64,000 nt of DNA, from the NCBI RefSeq assembly GCF_000252995.1, contig NC_015761.1:2790001-2854000 (forward strand), in the 5' to 3' direction. Source of the DNA: Salmonella bongori NCTC 12419. Its GTDB lineage: Bacteria; Pseudomonadota; Gammaproteobacteria; Enterobacterales; Enterobacteriaceae. Below the pieces are notes generated by a model. The model made no database searches and had not been told where the DNA came from. It saw only the letters and a list, made by a program, of their open reading frames with translations. The stretch's first letter is position 1. The number at the start of each line of letters is the position of its first letter. The position numbers and the translations under genes are program-made. Positions 1 to 7,311 of the stretch are shown here, one piece after another.

Positions 1-297
1 GCCCATCGCGACCCCTTCCGGATTTTTATGTACCAGTAGCTCGCAGCCATAAGCCTTCGCGGTACGGTCGCGAAAAGCGTACATCTCACGAAATTTCCAG
101 CCGGTATCAACGTGCAGTAACGGGAAAGGCAACGACCCCGGATAAAACGCCTTGCGTGCCAGATGCAGCATAACGCTGGAATCCTTACCTATAGAGTACA
201 GCATGACCGGATTGGCGAATTCCGCCGCTACTTCACGGATAATGTGGATGCTTTCCGCCTCCAGTTGCCGCAGGTGAGTAAGTCGTTTTTGATCCAT
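1..297 (-). CDS. cysD: Sulfate adenylyltransferase subunit 2 (partial, N-terminal 99 residues)
   Basis: CysD is the catalytic subunit of the ATP sulfurylase CysDN, which makes adenosine 5'-phosphosulfate from sulfate and ATP in the cytoplasm. The visible part starts MDQKRLTHLRQLEAESIHII and carries the PP-loop nucleotide-binding motif SIGKDSS at about residues 36-42, followed by the HVDTGWKF segment typical of the family. The start codon is the ATG at 297. The gene runs off the left edge, so about two thirds of the usual roughly 300 residues are missing; cysN and cysC would be expected beyond the edge. The pathway continues with cysH, cysI and cysJ, 13 kb to the right. Confidence 0.97.
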   Translation of the reverse strand, partial: MDQKRLTHLRQLEAESIHIIREVAAEFANPVMLYSIGKDSSVMLHLARKAFYPGSLPFPLLHVDTGWKFREMYAFRDRTAKAYGCELLVHKNPEGVAMG

Positions 298-346
298 AAC
301 CGTTCCTTTGCAATACCGCTTTTTCGCTAAACATTTCGATTAAACG

Positions 347-413
347 ACTATAGGGAGCGCAGGGGAGCGAATGAAATGACGAATTGGAATGAGTAGTTCC
401 TCAAAGGAATAAC
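347..413 (-). promoter_or_regulatory. Probable cysD promoter with a CysB-like site
   Basis: Reading leftward, a -10-like TATAGT lies at 352-347, about 50 bases before the cysD start codon. Further upstream, 396-413 has the imperfect palindrome GTTCCTCAAAGGAATAAC, which resembles the opposed half-sites bound by CysB at cys promoters. The assignment rests on position and resemblance only. The rest of the 298-549 gap holds no gene; the iap ribosome-binding site AAGGACT lies at its right end. Confidence 0.4.
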
Positions 414-549
414 GAGGCCAAAAAAGCCAATATCAAAAAGTGCTTAACCTATCTACTTTTCGGGTATTTAGGAGCAAATGAAATTGTGTTAGTACAATCG
501 CGGTTTCATACTAACCGGGTAAAATTTTGTGCTGTATTAAGGACTCATT

Positions 550-1602
550 ATGTTTTCCGCAACGCGCCGCTTTACCGCTATTCTGGCGCTCGGCGTAAGC
601 GCTGTTCTCCCGGCTCTGGCGGCATCCCCCAAACCCGGTGAAATGGCGAACATTCAGGCACGACATATCGCCACCTTTTTTCCCGGAAGAATGACCGGTT
701 CACCCGCCGAGATGCTATCTGCCGACTATTTACGCCAACAATTTTCCCAAATGGGCTATCAAAGCGATATTCGAACATTTAATAGCCGATTTATTTATAC
801 CACGAAGGATAATCGTAAAAACTGGCACAACGTGACGGGCAGTACGGTTATCGCCGCGCATGAAGGGAACGTGCCGCAACAGATCATTATTATGGCGCAT
901 CTGGACACCTACGCTCCGCAGAGCGACGCTGATGTCGATGCCAATCTGGGCGGTTTAACGTTACAAGGAATAGATGACGATGCCGTGGGATTAGGCGTTA
1001 TGCTGGAACTGGCGGCGCGTCTGAAAGATATACCGACGCATTATGGAATTCGTTTTATCGCGACCAGCGGAGAAGAAGAGGGAAAACTGGGCGCGGAAAA
1101 CGTACTCCAAAGAATGAGTGCCACCGAGAAGAAAAATACGCTACTGGTGATTAATCTCGATAATCTGGTTGTTGGCGACAAGCTCTATTTTAATAGCGGG
1201 AAAAACACACCGGAAGCGGTGCGTACGCTGACCCGGGATCGGGCATTAGCCATCGCGCGTCAACATGGTATCGCCGCCAGCACGAATCCGGGACTCAATC
1301 CGGCGTATCCTAAAGGAACTGGCTGCTGTAATGATGCGGAAGTTTTCGATGACGCCGGGATTTCTGTGCTTTCCGTTGAAGCGACGAACTGGAGTCTGGG
1401 TAAAAAAGATGGATACCAGCAAAGAGCGAAAAATGCCTCTTTTCCGGATGGCAATAGCTGGCACAATGTACGGCTGGATAATCAACAGCATATCGATAAA
1501 GCCTTACCTGGGCGAATTGAGCGCCGTAGCCGCGACGTGGTGCGGATAATGCTGCCACTGGTAAAAGAGTTGGCAAAGGCGGCGCCCATCCAACCCAAAT
1601 AG
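550..1602 (+). CDS. iap: Alkaline phosphatase isozyme conversion aminopeptidase (M28 family)
   Basis: This is a periplasmic or membrane-associated aminopeptidase that, in E. coli, removes the N-terminal arginine of alkaline phosphatase and so changes its isozyme form. The 350-residue product begins with a signal peptide: basic MFSATRRF, a hydrophobic stretch, then cleavage near ALAAS (about residue 25). M28-type zinc-binding motifs are visible: HLD at 117-119, the acidic cluster DDD at 142-144 and GEEEG at 174-178. The ATG at 550 follows AAGGACTCATT. Length agrees with E. coli Iap (345). As in E. coli, the gene marks the leader-distal side of the cas-linked CRISPR array. It has no known CRISPR role. 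Confidence 0.93.
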   Translation: MFSATRRFTAILALGVSAVLPALAASPKPGEMANIQARHIATFFPGRMTGSPAEMLSADYLRQQFSQMGYQSDIRTFNSRFIYTTKDNRKNWHNVTGSTVIAAHEGNVPQQIIIMAHLDTYAPQSDADVDANLGGLTLQGIDDDAVGLGVMLELAARLKDIPTHYGIRFIATSGEEEGKLGAENVLQRMSATEKKNTLLVINLDNLVVGDKLYFNSGKNTPEAVRTLTRDRALAIARQHGIAASTNPGLNPAYPKGTGCCNDAEVFDDAGISVLSVEATNWSLGKKDGYQQRAKNASFPDGNSWHNVRLDNQQHIDKALPGRIERRSRDVVRIMLPLVKELAKAAPIQPK

Positions 1603-1743
1603 TCATACTGGCGCGGGACGTATCTGCGCCCCGCAGTATATAAAGAGATATTTCAGCAATACGGACGGCAGCCATGATTATGGTCCATCGTGTTGTCTTA
1701 TTGACAGATAGTCAATTTCACCACTCCACGTGTCAGAACATCC

Positions 1744-2992
1744 AGTAAAAGCCCCGCTGGCGCGGGGAACACGCTGGTATTGGTACTATGGTGGGAGGTC
1801 ATTGCGGTTTATCCCCGCTGGCGCGGGGAACACTCTGATAATTCAGGGAAATTCGTCATTCTGACCGGTTTATCCCCTCTGGCGCGGGGAACACCTACCC
1901 TAAATCTTTGCCAATCTCTCCATACGCGGTTTATCCCCGCTGGCGCGGGGAACACTGATATCCATTGACACCCCTCCGTATTGAATTCGGTTTATCCCCG
2001 CTGGCGCGGGGAACACTGGATAATCGTCCAGGCCTCAGACGGGTAGTGCGGTTTATCCCCGCTGGCGCGGGGAACACGGCGCGAATTGATTTAAACGGCA
2101 ACTGGATTCCGGTTTATCCCCGCTGGCGCGGGGAACACTTGGCTGGAATGGGGGCCGATGGCAACCTGTACGGTTTATCCCCGCTGCCGCGGGGAACACC
2201 TAGAATGCACCCCGTATTTTACACAGCGTAACGGTTTATCCCCGCTGGCGCGGGGAACACAACCCCTTGTGTCGGCAAAACCCGGTTATGTCCGGTTTAT
2301 CCCCGCTGGCGCGGGGAACACTCCTTGCTACCAACAATTGTAGCTGCAACTCCCGGTTTATCCCCGCTGGCGCGGGGAACACCGTATTACCGTGAATCGC
2401 TATTTTGTTTGCCGCGGTTTATCCCCGCTGGCGCGGGGAACACGTTCATTTGCGCCATCCCACCATTGAGAAACGCGGTTTATCCCCGCTGGCGCGGGGA
2501 ACACATTAATTCCGTTAGTATATCGCTGAATATATCCGGTTTATCCCCGCTGGCGCGGGGAACACTTAACAAGTTGTTAGCGTAAGATGACTATATGCGG
2601 TTTATCCCCGCTGGCGCGGGGAACACTCTATGCCAGCTAATGACGGAAACAGGAATTACGGTTTATCCCCGCTGGCGCGGGGAACACTAATTTCTCCCGC
2701 ACTTAATAAATCTATTATTCGGTTTATCCCCGCTGGCGCGGGGAACACTTTTTGATTTTTATAACGTTGGAGTCGCCCAACGGTTTATCCCCGCTGGCGC
2801 GGGGAACACCTAAAACTGTGGGTCTAGCACCTCCATCCCCCCGGTTTATCCCCGCTGGCGCGGGGAACACTGTACCACATTTGCCCGGTGTAACGTATAC
2901 CCGGGTTTATCCCCGCTGGCGCGGGGAACACCCGTGTTCCTGGCTCGCGGTGGTCTGATGTCTCGGTTTATCCCCGCTGGCGCGGGGAACAC
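1744..2992 (-). CRISPR. CRISPR array 1: 21 repeats, 20 spacers, type I-E
   Basis: Twenty-one 29-bp repeats start every 61 bp from 1744 to 2964, so all 20 spacers are exactly 32 bp. On the plus strand the repeat begins CGGTTTATCC, holds the stem CCCCGC/GCGGGG around a 4-base loop and ends GGGGAACAC. The crRNA is read from the minus strand, away from the leader beside cas2. The repeat at 1744 is degenerate in its first 8 bases, as expected of the oldest, leader-distal copy. Three internal repeats vary: 1866 (G13 to T, in the stem), 2171 (G17 to C, in the loop) and 2903 (C1 to G). No spacer is duplicated within or between the two arrays as far as I can see by eye. Confidence 0.99.
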
Positions 2993-3088
2993 TCTAAATC
3001 TATGTAATTGTTCTAAAAACGTTTTTTGGCTTAATAACAACCTACCAACGCTAAAGCAACAATTCCTTATTATTAAAGAGCCTTCAAC
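2993..3088 (-). promoter_or_regulatory. CRISPR array 1 leader
   Basis: This AT-rich stretch lies between the newest repeat (2964-2992) and the cas2 stop codon. It shares ordered blocks with the leader of array 2: CTAAAT, TAATTGTT, GTTTTTT, CCTACCAAC, GCAACAA and TGATTTTGA at the same relative spacing. Read on the crRNA strand, the central block is GTTGGTAGG. E. coli type I-E leaders have a similar GTTGGTAG block next to their IHF site, which is needed for spacer integration. A promoter for the array is expected here, but I cannot place its hexamers confidently. Confidence 0.8.
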
Positions 3089-3382
3089 TTATTGATTTTG
3101 AATAGGAAGAAAGGAAACCAGCCTGAGCCCATCTACATCTACCGGAATACGGCGGTTTTCCCCCCAGGTCTGAAATTCAAAACCAGACTCCGTATTTGTT
3201 GCCCAGGCCATTACTACGTTTCCCTCTCCACCCAATTGTGTTATCTGTTGCCAGATCATCTCCCGAATGCGTTTTGAGGTATCGCCAACATAAACGCCCG
3301 CACGAATCTCCAGTAACCATATGGCAAGCCGCCCTCGCAGACGCGGCGGTACGTTTTCAGTTGCCACCACCATCATGCTCAT
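3089..3382 (-). CDS. cas2: CRISPR-associated endoribonuclease Cas2 (type I-E)
   Basis: Cas2 forms the Cas1-Cas2 integrase complex that inserts new spacers at the leader end of the array; here it acts mainly as the structural core. The 97-residue product contains the I-E Cas2 signature ENVPPRLRGRLAIWLLEIRAG and the C-terminal DGLRLVSFLP segment. Its ATG overlaps the cas1 stop codon by one base (TAATG), indicating translational coupling. It is the last gene of the leftward cas operon and directly abuts the array leader. A second ATG lies three codons in; the first is chosen because E. coli Cas2 begins MSM likewise. Confidence 0.96.
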   Translation of the reverse strand: MSMMVVATENVPPRLRGRLAIWLLEIRAGVYVGDTSKRIREMIWQQITQLGGEGNVVMAWATNTESGFEFQTWGENRRIPVDVDGLRLVSFLPIQNQ

Positions 3383-4302
3383 TAACTATGCCCCCGATGC
3401 CCACTGTCACCCAGAGATTCCGGCTCCGGTATCGCGGGCGGCAGCATATCCGGCGCGGGTTGAGGCGGTTCAATTTCTCCGGCGGCCAGCACGTTCTCGA
3501 TCAGCGGGATGAGCCTCCCGGTTAGCTTTGTACTTCGGAAAATATCCCGACAGGCCAATCGCACTTCTTTGTCTGGCTCCGCCGGATGACGAGCAGCAAT
3601 CTCAAATGCCTTTGGCACGACAGATTCAAATTTAATGATGTCGGCAATGTCATAAACAAAAGACAGCGGTTTCCCACTATGAATAAAACCAATTGCAGGC
3701 GCATAACCCGCCGCCAGCACCGCTGCCTCGGAAATACCGTAGAGACACGATGTTGCTGCACTGATACACCGATTTACTACATCACCTTTTTCCCAGTCTT
3801 TAGGATCATAGTTACGACCATTCCACTTAACGCCATACTGCTTTGCCAGCAAAGCATAAGTTGCCCGCACACGGCTACCTTCAATACCACGTAATTGCTC
3901 AATGGAACGACGGGCTGGCGGTGGTTCACGAAAACGCAGTTCATACATTTTGCGCACCACCTTCAGGCGTAAATCATCATCCAGCGCCAGTTTTGCCTGA
4001 TAGAGCAATTTATCCGCTCTCGCTCCGCCTGGCTGCCCGGAAGAATAAACCCGTACGCCAGCTTCGCCTACCCATACCAACAGTGTGCCGACTGTTGATG
4101 CCAGATGTACTGCAGCATGTGAAACTCGCGTTCCCGGTTCAAGCATAATGCAGGCGACCGACCCCACTGGAATATGCGTACGAATCCCGGTTTTATCGAT
4201 CAATACAAATGCCCCGTCCAGTACGTCAATCTGCCCGTACTGGAGGAAAATCATTGAGGTACGATCTTTTAACGGGATCGGGTTGAGCGGTACAAACGTC
4301 AC
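3382..4302 (-). CDS. cas1: CRISPR-associated integrase Cas1 (type I-E)
   Basis: Cas1 is the metal-dependent integrase that joins prespacer 3' ends to the repeat during adaptation. From a GTG start at 4302 the protein has 306 residues and begins (M)TFVPLNPIPLKDR, matching E. coli Cas1. The catalytic triad is at the E. coli positions: E141 (GIEGSR), H208 (GFIHSG) and D221 (DIADII), with D218 also present. A reading frame extends 12 codons further upstream, but the GTG is preferred because it overlaps the cas6e stop codon as GTGA and aligns with the E. coli start. The C-terminal proline-rich tail (PQPAPDMLPPAIPEP) is usual for I-E Cas1. Confidence 0.97.
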   Translation of the reverse strand: MTFVPLNPIPLKDRTSMIFLQYGQIDVLDGAFVLIDKTGIRTHIPVGSVACIMLEPGTRVSHAAVHLASTVGTLLVWVGEAGVRVYSSGQPGGARADKLLYQAKLALDDDLRLKVVRKMYELRFREPPPARRSIEQLRGIEGSRVRATYALLAKQYGVKWNGRNYDPKDWEKGDVVNRCISAATSCLYGISEAAVLAAGYAPAIGFIHSGKPLSFVYDIADIIKFESVVPKAFEIAARHPAEPDKEVRLACRDIFRSTKLTGRLIPLIENVLAAGEIEPPQPAPDMLPPAIPEPESLGDSGHRGHS

Positions 4303-4949
4303 GCGTCGTCTCCGGGTTTGATCATCATCATTCCGCAACCAAACGCCCGGCTTTTACCGTATCCCTGAGCCAGACGTTGCAGAAACAGCACTGGGTCGGT
4401 AATTACCAGCACGCCGGTATAGTCCACGCTGCTAAACTGAATCATCTGCCGGGATTTTTCGCGGCGTAACTGCTGCTGCCGATAAGCCTCAACGCTCGCC
4501 TGGCGCAGGGAGAATCCATTCTGTTCGCCCTGACGCGCCAACCACGCCAGCGCTGCCTGCTGCTGATAAGGCCAGATATCCTGGCTATCGCCCTGCATTT
4601 TACGCTGACGTTTCGCCTCCATCAGCAAATCGTGACGCTTACCGTTTTTGCAAACCGTCGGATTGGCGCGCAAGTTAAACCGCAGCGTCTGCCCCGCGCT
4701 CAGCGTTGGCACAAACGGGCGAGTCTGCACGTCAAAAATCGCGCTGGCGGCAGGCTGTTCCTGCGAGAGGACAAAAAAGCGAAACGCGCCCTGTAACTCT
4801 TCGCGGCGATAAAGAAACTGCCGTTCCTTGCCGCCGGGAAATAGCTCCCATAACCACTGGTGCATCACGTACTCGCCGCGCTCCACCAGATGCAAGAGCT
4901 GTGCAGGCGAAAGCTCGCTGGTGTGCAGCGTTATTCTTGAGAGATACAC
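4299..4949 (-). CDS. cas6e: CRISPR RNA endonuclease Cas6e (CasE)
   Basis: Cas6e cuts pre-crRNA at the base of each repeat hairpin and stays bound to the 3' handle as a Cascade subunit. The 216-residue product starts at a GTG at 4949, preceded by a strong AAGGAGG four bases away; an ATG at 4970 is possible but has no such site. The likely catalytic histidine is H30 in VMHQWLWELFP, which aligns with H20 of E. coli CasE. The C-terminal glycine-rich loop GYGKSRAFGCG is present. The start lies 19 bases inside cas5e and the stop overlaps the cas1 start, so the three genes are translationally linked. Confidence 0.96.
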   Translation of the reverse strand: MYLSRITLHTSELSPAQLLHLVERGEYVMHQWLWELFPGGKERQFLYRREELQGAFRFFVLSQEQPAASAIFDVQTRPFVPTLSAGQTLRFNLRANPTVCKNGKRHDLLMEAKRQRKMQGDSQDIWPYQQQAALAWLARQGEQNGFSLRQASVEAYRQQQLRREKSRQMIQFSSVDYTGVLVITDPVLFLQRLAQGYGKSRAFGCGMMMIKPGDDA

Positions 4950-5677
4950 GCGTCCTCCTTGCGGAGCCACGGCCCCTGATTCACGCTACGTTCACCGAAC
5001 AGCCATTGCTGGCGGCTCAACGGCATATCGCGACGACGTAAAATTTTGTTCGCCGTTAAGCCATCGTGTTCACCTTCCCACCAGCATTCATTCTGTAATC
5101 TGGGGAGAGTCAGTTTCAGCGCATTGAATTGATCCTGATACCGACGATATGCTTCACGCAGGACATCCGCCGCGCGTCCTTCCAGCAGTTGCGGCGCAAG
5201 CGGCAACGCCAGAGGGTGACTTTTGCGCCCCAGATACAGCGGGAATACAGGATGTTGTAACGACGTCTGAAGTTGCGCCAACGTGTAAGGCGCGTCCGGC
5301 GTCGCGCTGACAGCGATCATCCACCAGGCGTCGGTGTAGTAGTCGCGTCGGGAAATCAGCGCGCTCAGTAACTCAGGATCCTGTAACTCTTCGCGACGGC
5401 TGAAGTAACGTGCCTTACGTACCTCTTTCGGCATCTGCACCGTGTGATAATCCCGCGCCCAGCGCGGGTTGCCGCTGGCGCACAGCAAAAATTGGTAATG
5501 ACGATTGAAAGCGTTTAGCCGTTCCTCTTCATCACGCCGAATGCCGAGCGCTGCCGCAAGGAGGCCCAACAAAGCTGAGCGCGAGGGCAACTCATGACTA
5601 TGACGCACTTCGCCGGGAGCATCCACGCCCCAGGAAGCCATTGGCCCATGAAGCTGAAAAACCAGATATTGGCTCAT
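4931..5677 (-). CDS. cas5e: Cascade subunit Cas5e (CasD)
   Basis: Cas5e caps the 5' handle of the crRNA in the type I-E Cascade complex. The 248-residue product begins MSQYLVFQLHGPMASWG, matching the family's N-terminal RAMP strand and the GPM(Q/A)(A/S)WG motif; the family's PTRSGLLGLL motif appears here as PSRSALLGLL. The ATG at 5677 is chosen over one ten codons upstream because AAGGGG lies about seven bases before it and because it leaves the cas7e stop (5688) just outside the gene. It sits between cas7e and cas6e in the operon. Confidence 0.95.
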   Translation of the reverse strand: MSQYLVFQLHGPMASWGVDAPGEVRHSHELPSRSALLGLLAAALGIRRDEEERLNAFNRHYQFLLCASGNPRWARDYHTVQMPKEVRKARYFSRREELQDPELLSALISRRDYYTDAWWMIAVSATPDAPYTLAQLQTSLQHPVFPLYLGRKSHPLALPLAPQLLEGRAADVLREAYRRYQDQFNALKLTLPRLQNECWWEGEHDGLTANKILRRRDMPLSRQQWLFGERSVNQGPWLRKEDACISQE

Positions 5678-5687
5678 AAGCCGCCCC

Positions 5688-6743
5688 TTACGCGCAGATG
5701 AAATCAAGCACGTCTTTCATGCTTCCCTGCTGATTCATAACATCGAAACTGGCTATATCAGTCTGCTGGTCATAAACCTGGTTCATATTTTTATGCAGCG
5801 ATGTAATGCGCTGTACGGCAACATTCAACTGATCGGTGCCGTTAATGGGTTCATAAAATGCGGCTGCCAGGGAGCGCGGTTGCTCAGTCCCCTTCTCCGC
5901 CAGCGCCCAGGAAGCATAGGCACGGCTGGCAAAGCTGTTCTGTTTGCCAGTCGGAGAGACCTTCAGCGCTGCTTCGGTAAAGGCGCGTAGCGTTTTATTC
6001 GCCAGTTCCTCATTACCGTTAAGGTTTTTCACCAGCAGATCTTTGTCGATGCAGATATAGGTGTAAAACAGCGCGGAACCAAAGCCGGTTTCGCCCAGGT
6101 GCCCAGCACCAGCATCTTCGGATGCAGCACGCAGATCGTCAACAGCGGTAAAAAAATCATCTTCAACAATAGTTTCGCTGACGCCGAACGCGTGCGCGAC
6201 CTGGCAGGCGGCTTCAACATTGAAGTCTGGTTTATTGGCCAGCATACGACCAAACATCGCAATATCGACGGCCATACGATCGTGGCGCAATAAGGCCAAC
6301 TCTTCTTCTTTCGGCGCGCGTTTTTCTTCTGCCAGGCGATGTGCCAGCGCCTTTACCGCCTCGAACTCAGCCGGACTGATATGCACCAGTTGCTCGGTTT
6401 CAGCATTCGTTAACGGATCTTTTGCTTTCTTATCGGCCTTTACTTTACCGAAACAGCTGGCGATTTTTTCCACATACTCAACCGCTTTTTTGGCATCAAT
6501 ACCGCTTTCCATCAGGATTTGCGCCGCCTCGCGCGCAATGCGCCCGCTGCGAATACCGATATTCCCGGCTAACGCCTGCTCAAACAGTTCCGAGGTGCGC
6601 CAGGCACGTTTCAGGCTCTGTGACGAAATACGCAAACGCGTTGCACCGCCAAGCACTACCGTTTTTGGCGCACCGGTGTCGTCACGGTTAAGATTGGCAG
6701 CAGGATAGGCGGTTAATAAATGGAGTTGAATAAACGTTGTCAT
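5688..6743 (-). CDS. cas7e: Cascade backbone subunit Cas7e (CasC)
   Basis: Cas7e polymerises (six copies in E. coli) along the crRNA to form the Cascade backbone. The 351-residue protein begins MTTFIQLHLLTAYPAANLNR and has the family segments SSQSLKRAWR (about 41-50) and HLGETGFGSALFYTYICID (about 219-237). E. coli CasC is 363 residues. The start codon follows AGGGACTCTCAA, and the gene lies 13 bases after cse2. All parts expected of the fold are present and nothing suggests loss of function. Confidence 0.96.
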   Translation of the reverse strand: MTTFIQLHLLTAYPAANLNRDDTGAPKTVVLGGATRLRISSQSLKRAWRTSELFEQALAGNIGIRSGRIAREAAQILMESGIDAKKAVEYVEKIASCFGKVKADKKAKDPLTNAETEQLVHISPAEFEAVKALAHRLAEEKRAPKEEELALLRHDRMAVDIAMFGRMLANKPDFNVEAACQVAHAFGVSETIVEDDFFTAVDDLRAASEDAGAGHLGETGFGSALFYTYICIDKDLLVKNLNGNEELANKTLRAFTEAALKVSPTGKQNSFASRAYASWALAEKGTEQPRSLAAAFYEPINGTDQLNVAVQRITSLHKNMNQVYDQQTDIASFDVMNQQGSMKDVLDFICA

Positions 6744-6756
6744 TTGAGAGTCCCTG

Positions 6757-7311
6757 TTAAACTTTTTCGTTATCGGCGTCGCCGGCCTGGTAGTATTCCA
6801 GCGCCCAGCGGATACGGATAAATTCGGTTGGCCGCTGCTGGCGGCGATGGTGGTTCAGCAAATCATCATGTTCCTGACACCAACGGAAAATATCCTCCGC
6901 CAGCGAAATCAGGTTGACCGCGCCATTTAACAATTTCACGGCGCGTCGCAGTTGACGTAATAGCTCGTCGGACGTTTTAACTGTCGACAGGCGGGTAAAA
7001 CGCCGCTCTGACATCACTGGGTTATTGCCCGTCATTTGTCCAAGTTGTGCGGCAAACGTCTGGCGTTCATCAATGGTTTTCACATTCGCCGCCACTGCCG
7101 CCGTCAGCGCCAGCGCGGTAAAACGCCACTCCTGCCCTTCGATTTTCCATAACGTATGGGTCTGCATCAGTAGGGAGCGGAACCCTTCTGATAAACAAAC
7201 GTCATTCACCGTCACGCTGCGTCGCAGACTGGCACGCGCGCCGCGCTTTTCCTGTAATTCTTCATGCCACTGTCGCAGCGTGGCTTTATGATCGTCCTTC
7301 ACTATATTCAT
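6757..7311 (-). CDS. cse2: Cascade small subunit Cse2 (CasB, Cas11)
   Basis: Cse2 forms a dimer in the belly of Cascade and stabilises the R-loop on target DNA. The 184-residue, mostly helical product has family features: an arginine-rich ARASLRRS segment (about 26-33), FRSLLMQTH, and RFTRLSTVKTSDELLRQLRRAVKLL (about 103-127). Its start overlaps the cse1 stop codon by four bases (ATGA). E. coli CasB is 160 residues. Cse2 is among the least conserved I-E subunits, so this call leans partly on its position between cse1 and cas7e. Confidence 0.93.
   Translation of the reverse strand: MNIVKDDHKATLRQWHEELQEKRGARASLRRSVTVNDVCLSEGFRSLLMQTHTLWKIEGQEWRFTALALTAAVAANVKTIDERQTFAAQLGQMTGNNPVMSERRFTRLSTVKTSDELLRQLRRAVKLLNGAVNLISLAEDIFRWCQEHDDLLNHHRRQQRPTEFIRIRWALEYYQAGDADNEKV

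Noticed and set aside
2017..2048. Spacers with an open frame (for example HYPSEAWTII) taken as evidence of phage coding origin
   Set aside because: Ten open codons occur by chance in most random frames, so this carries no weight.
1780..2958. Open frames across array 1 encoding repeated peptides such as YPRWRGEH and RFIPAGAGNT
   Set aside because: They are translations of the CRISPR repeat itself, a well-known source of false gene calls.
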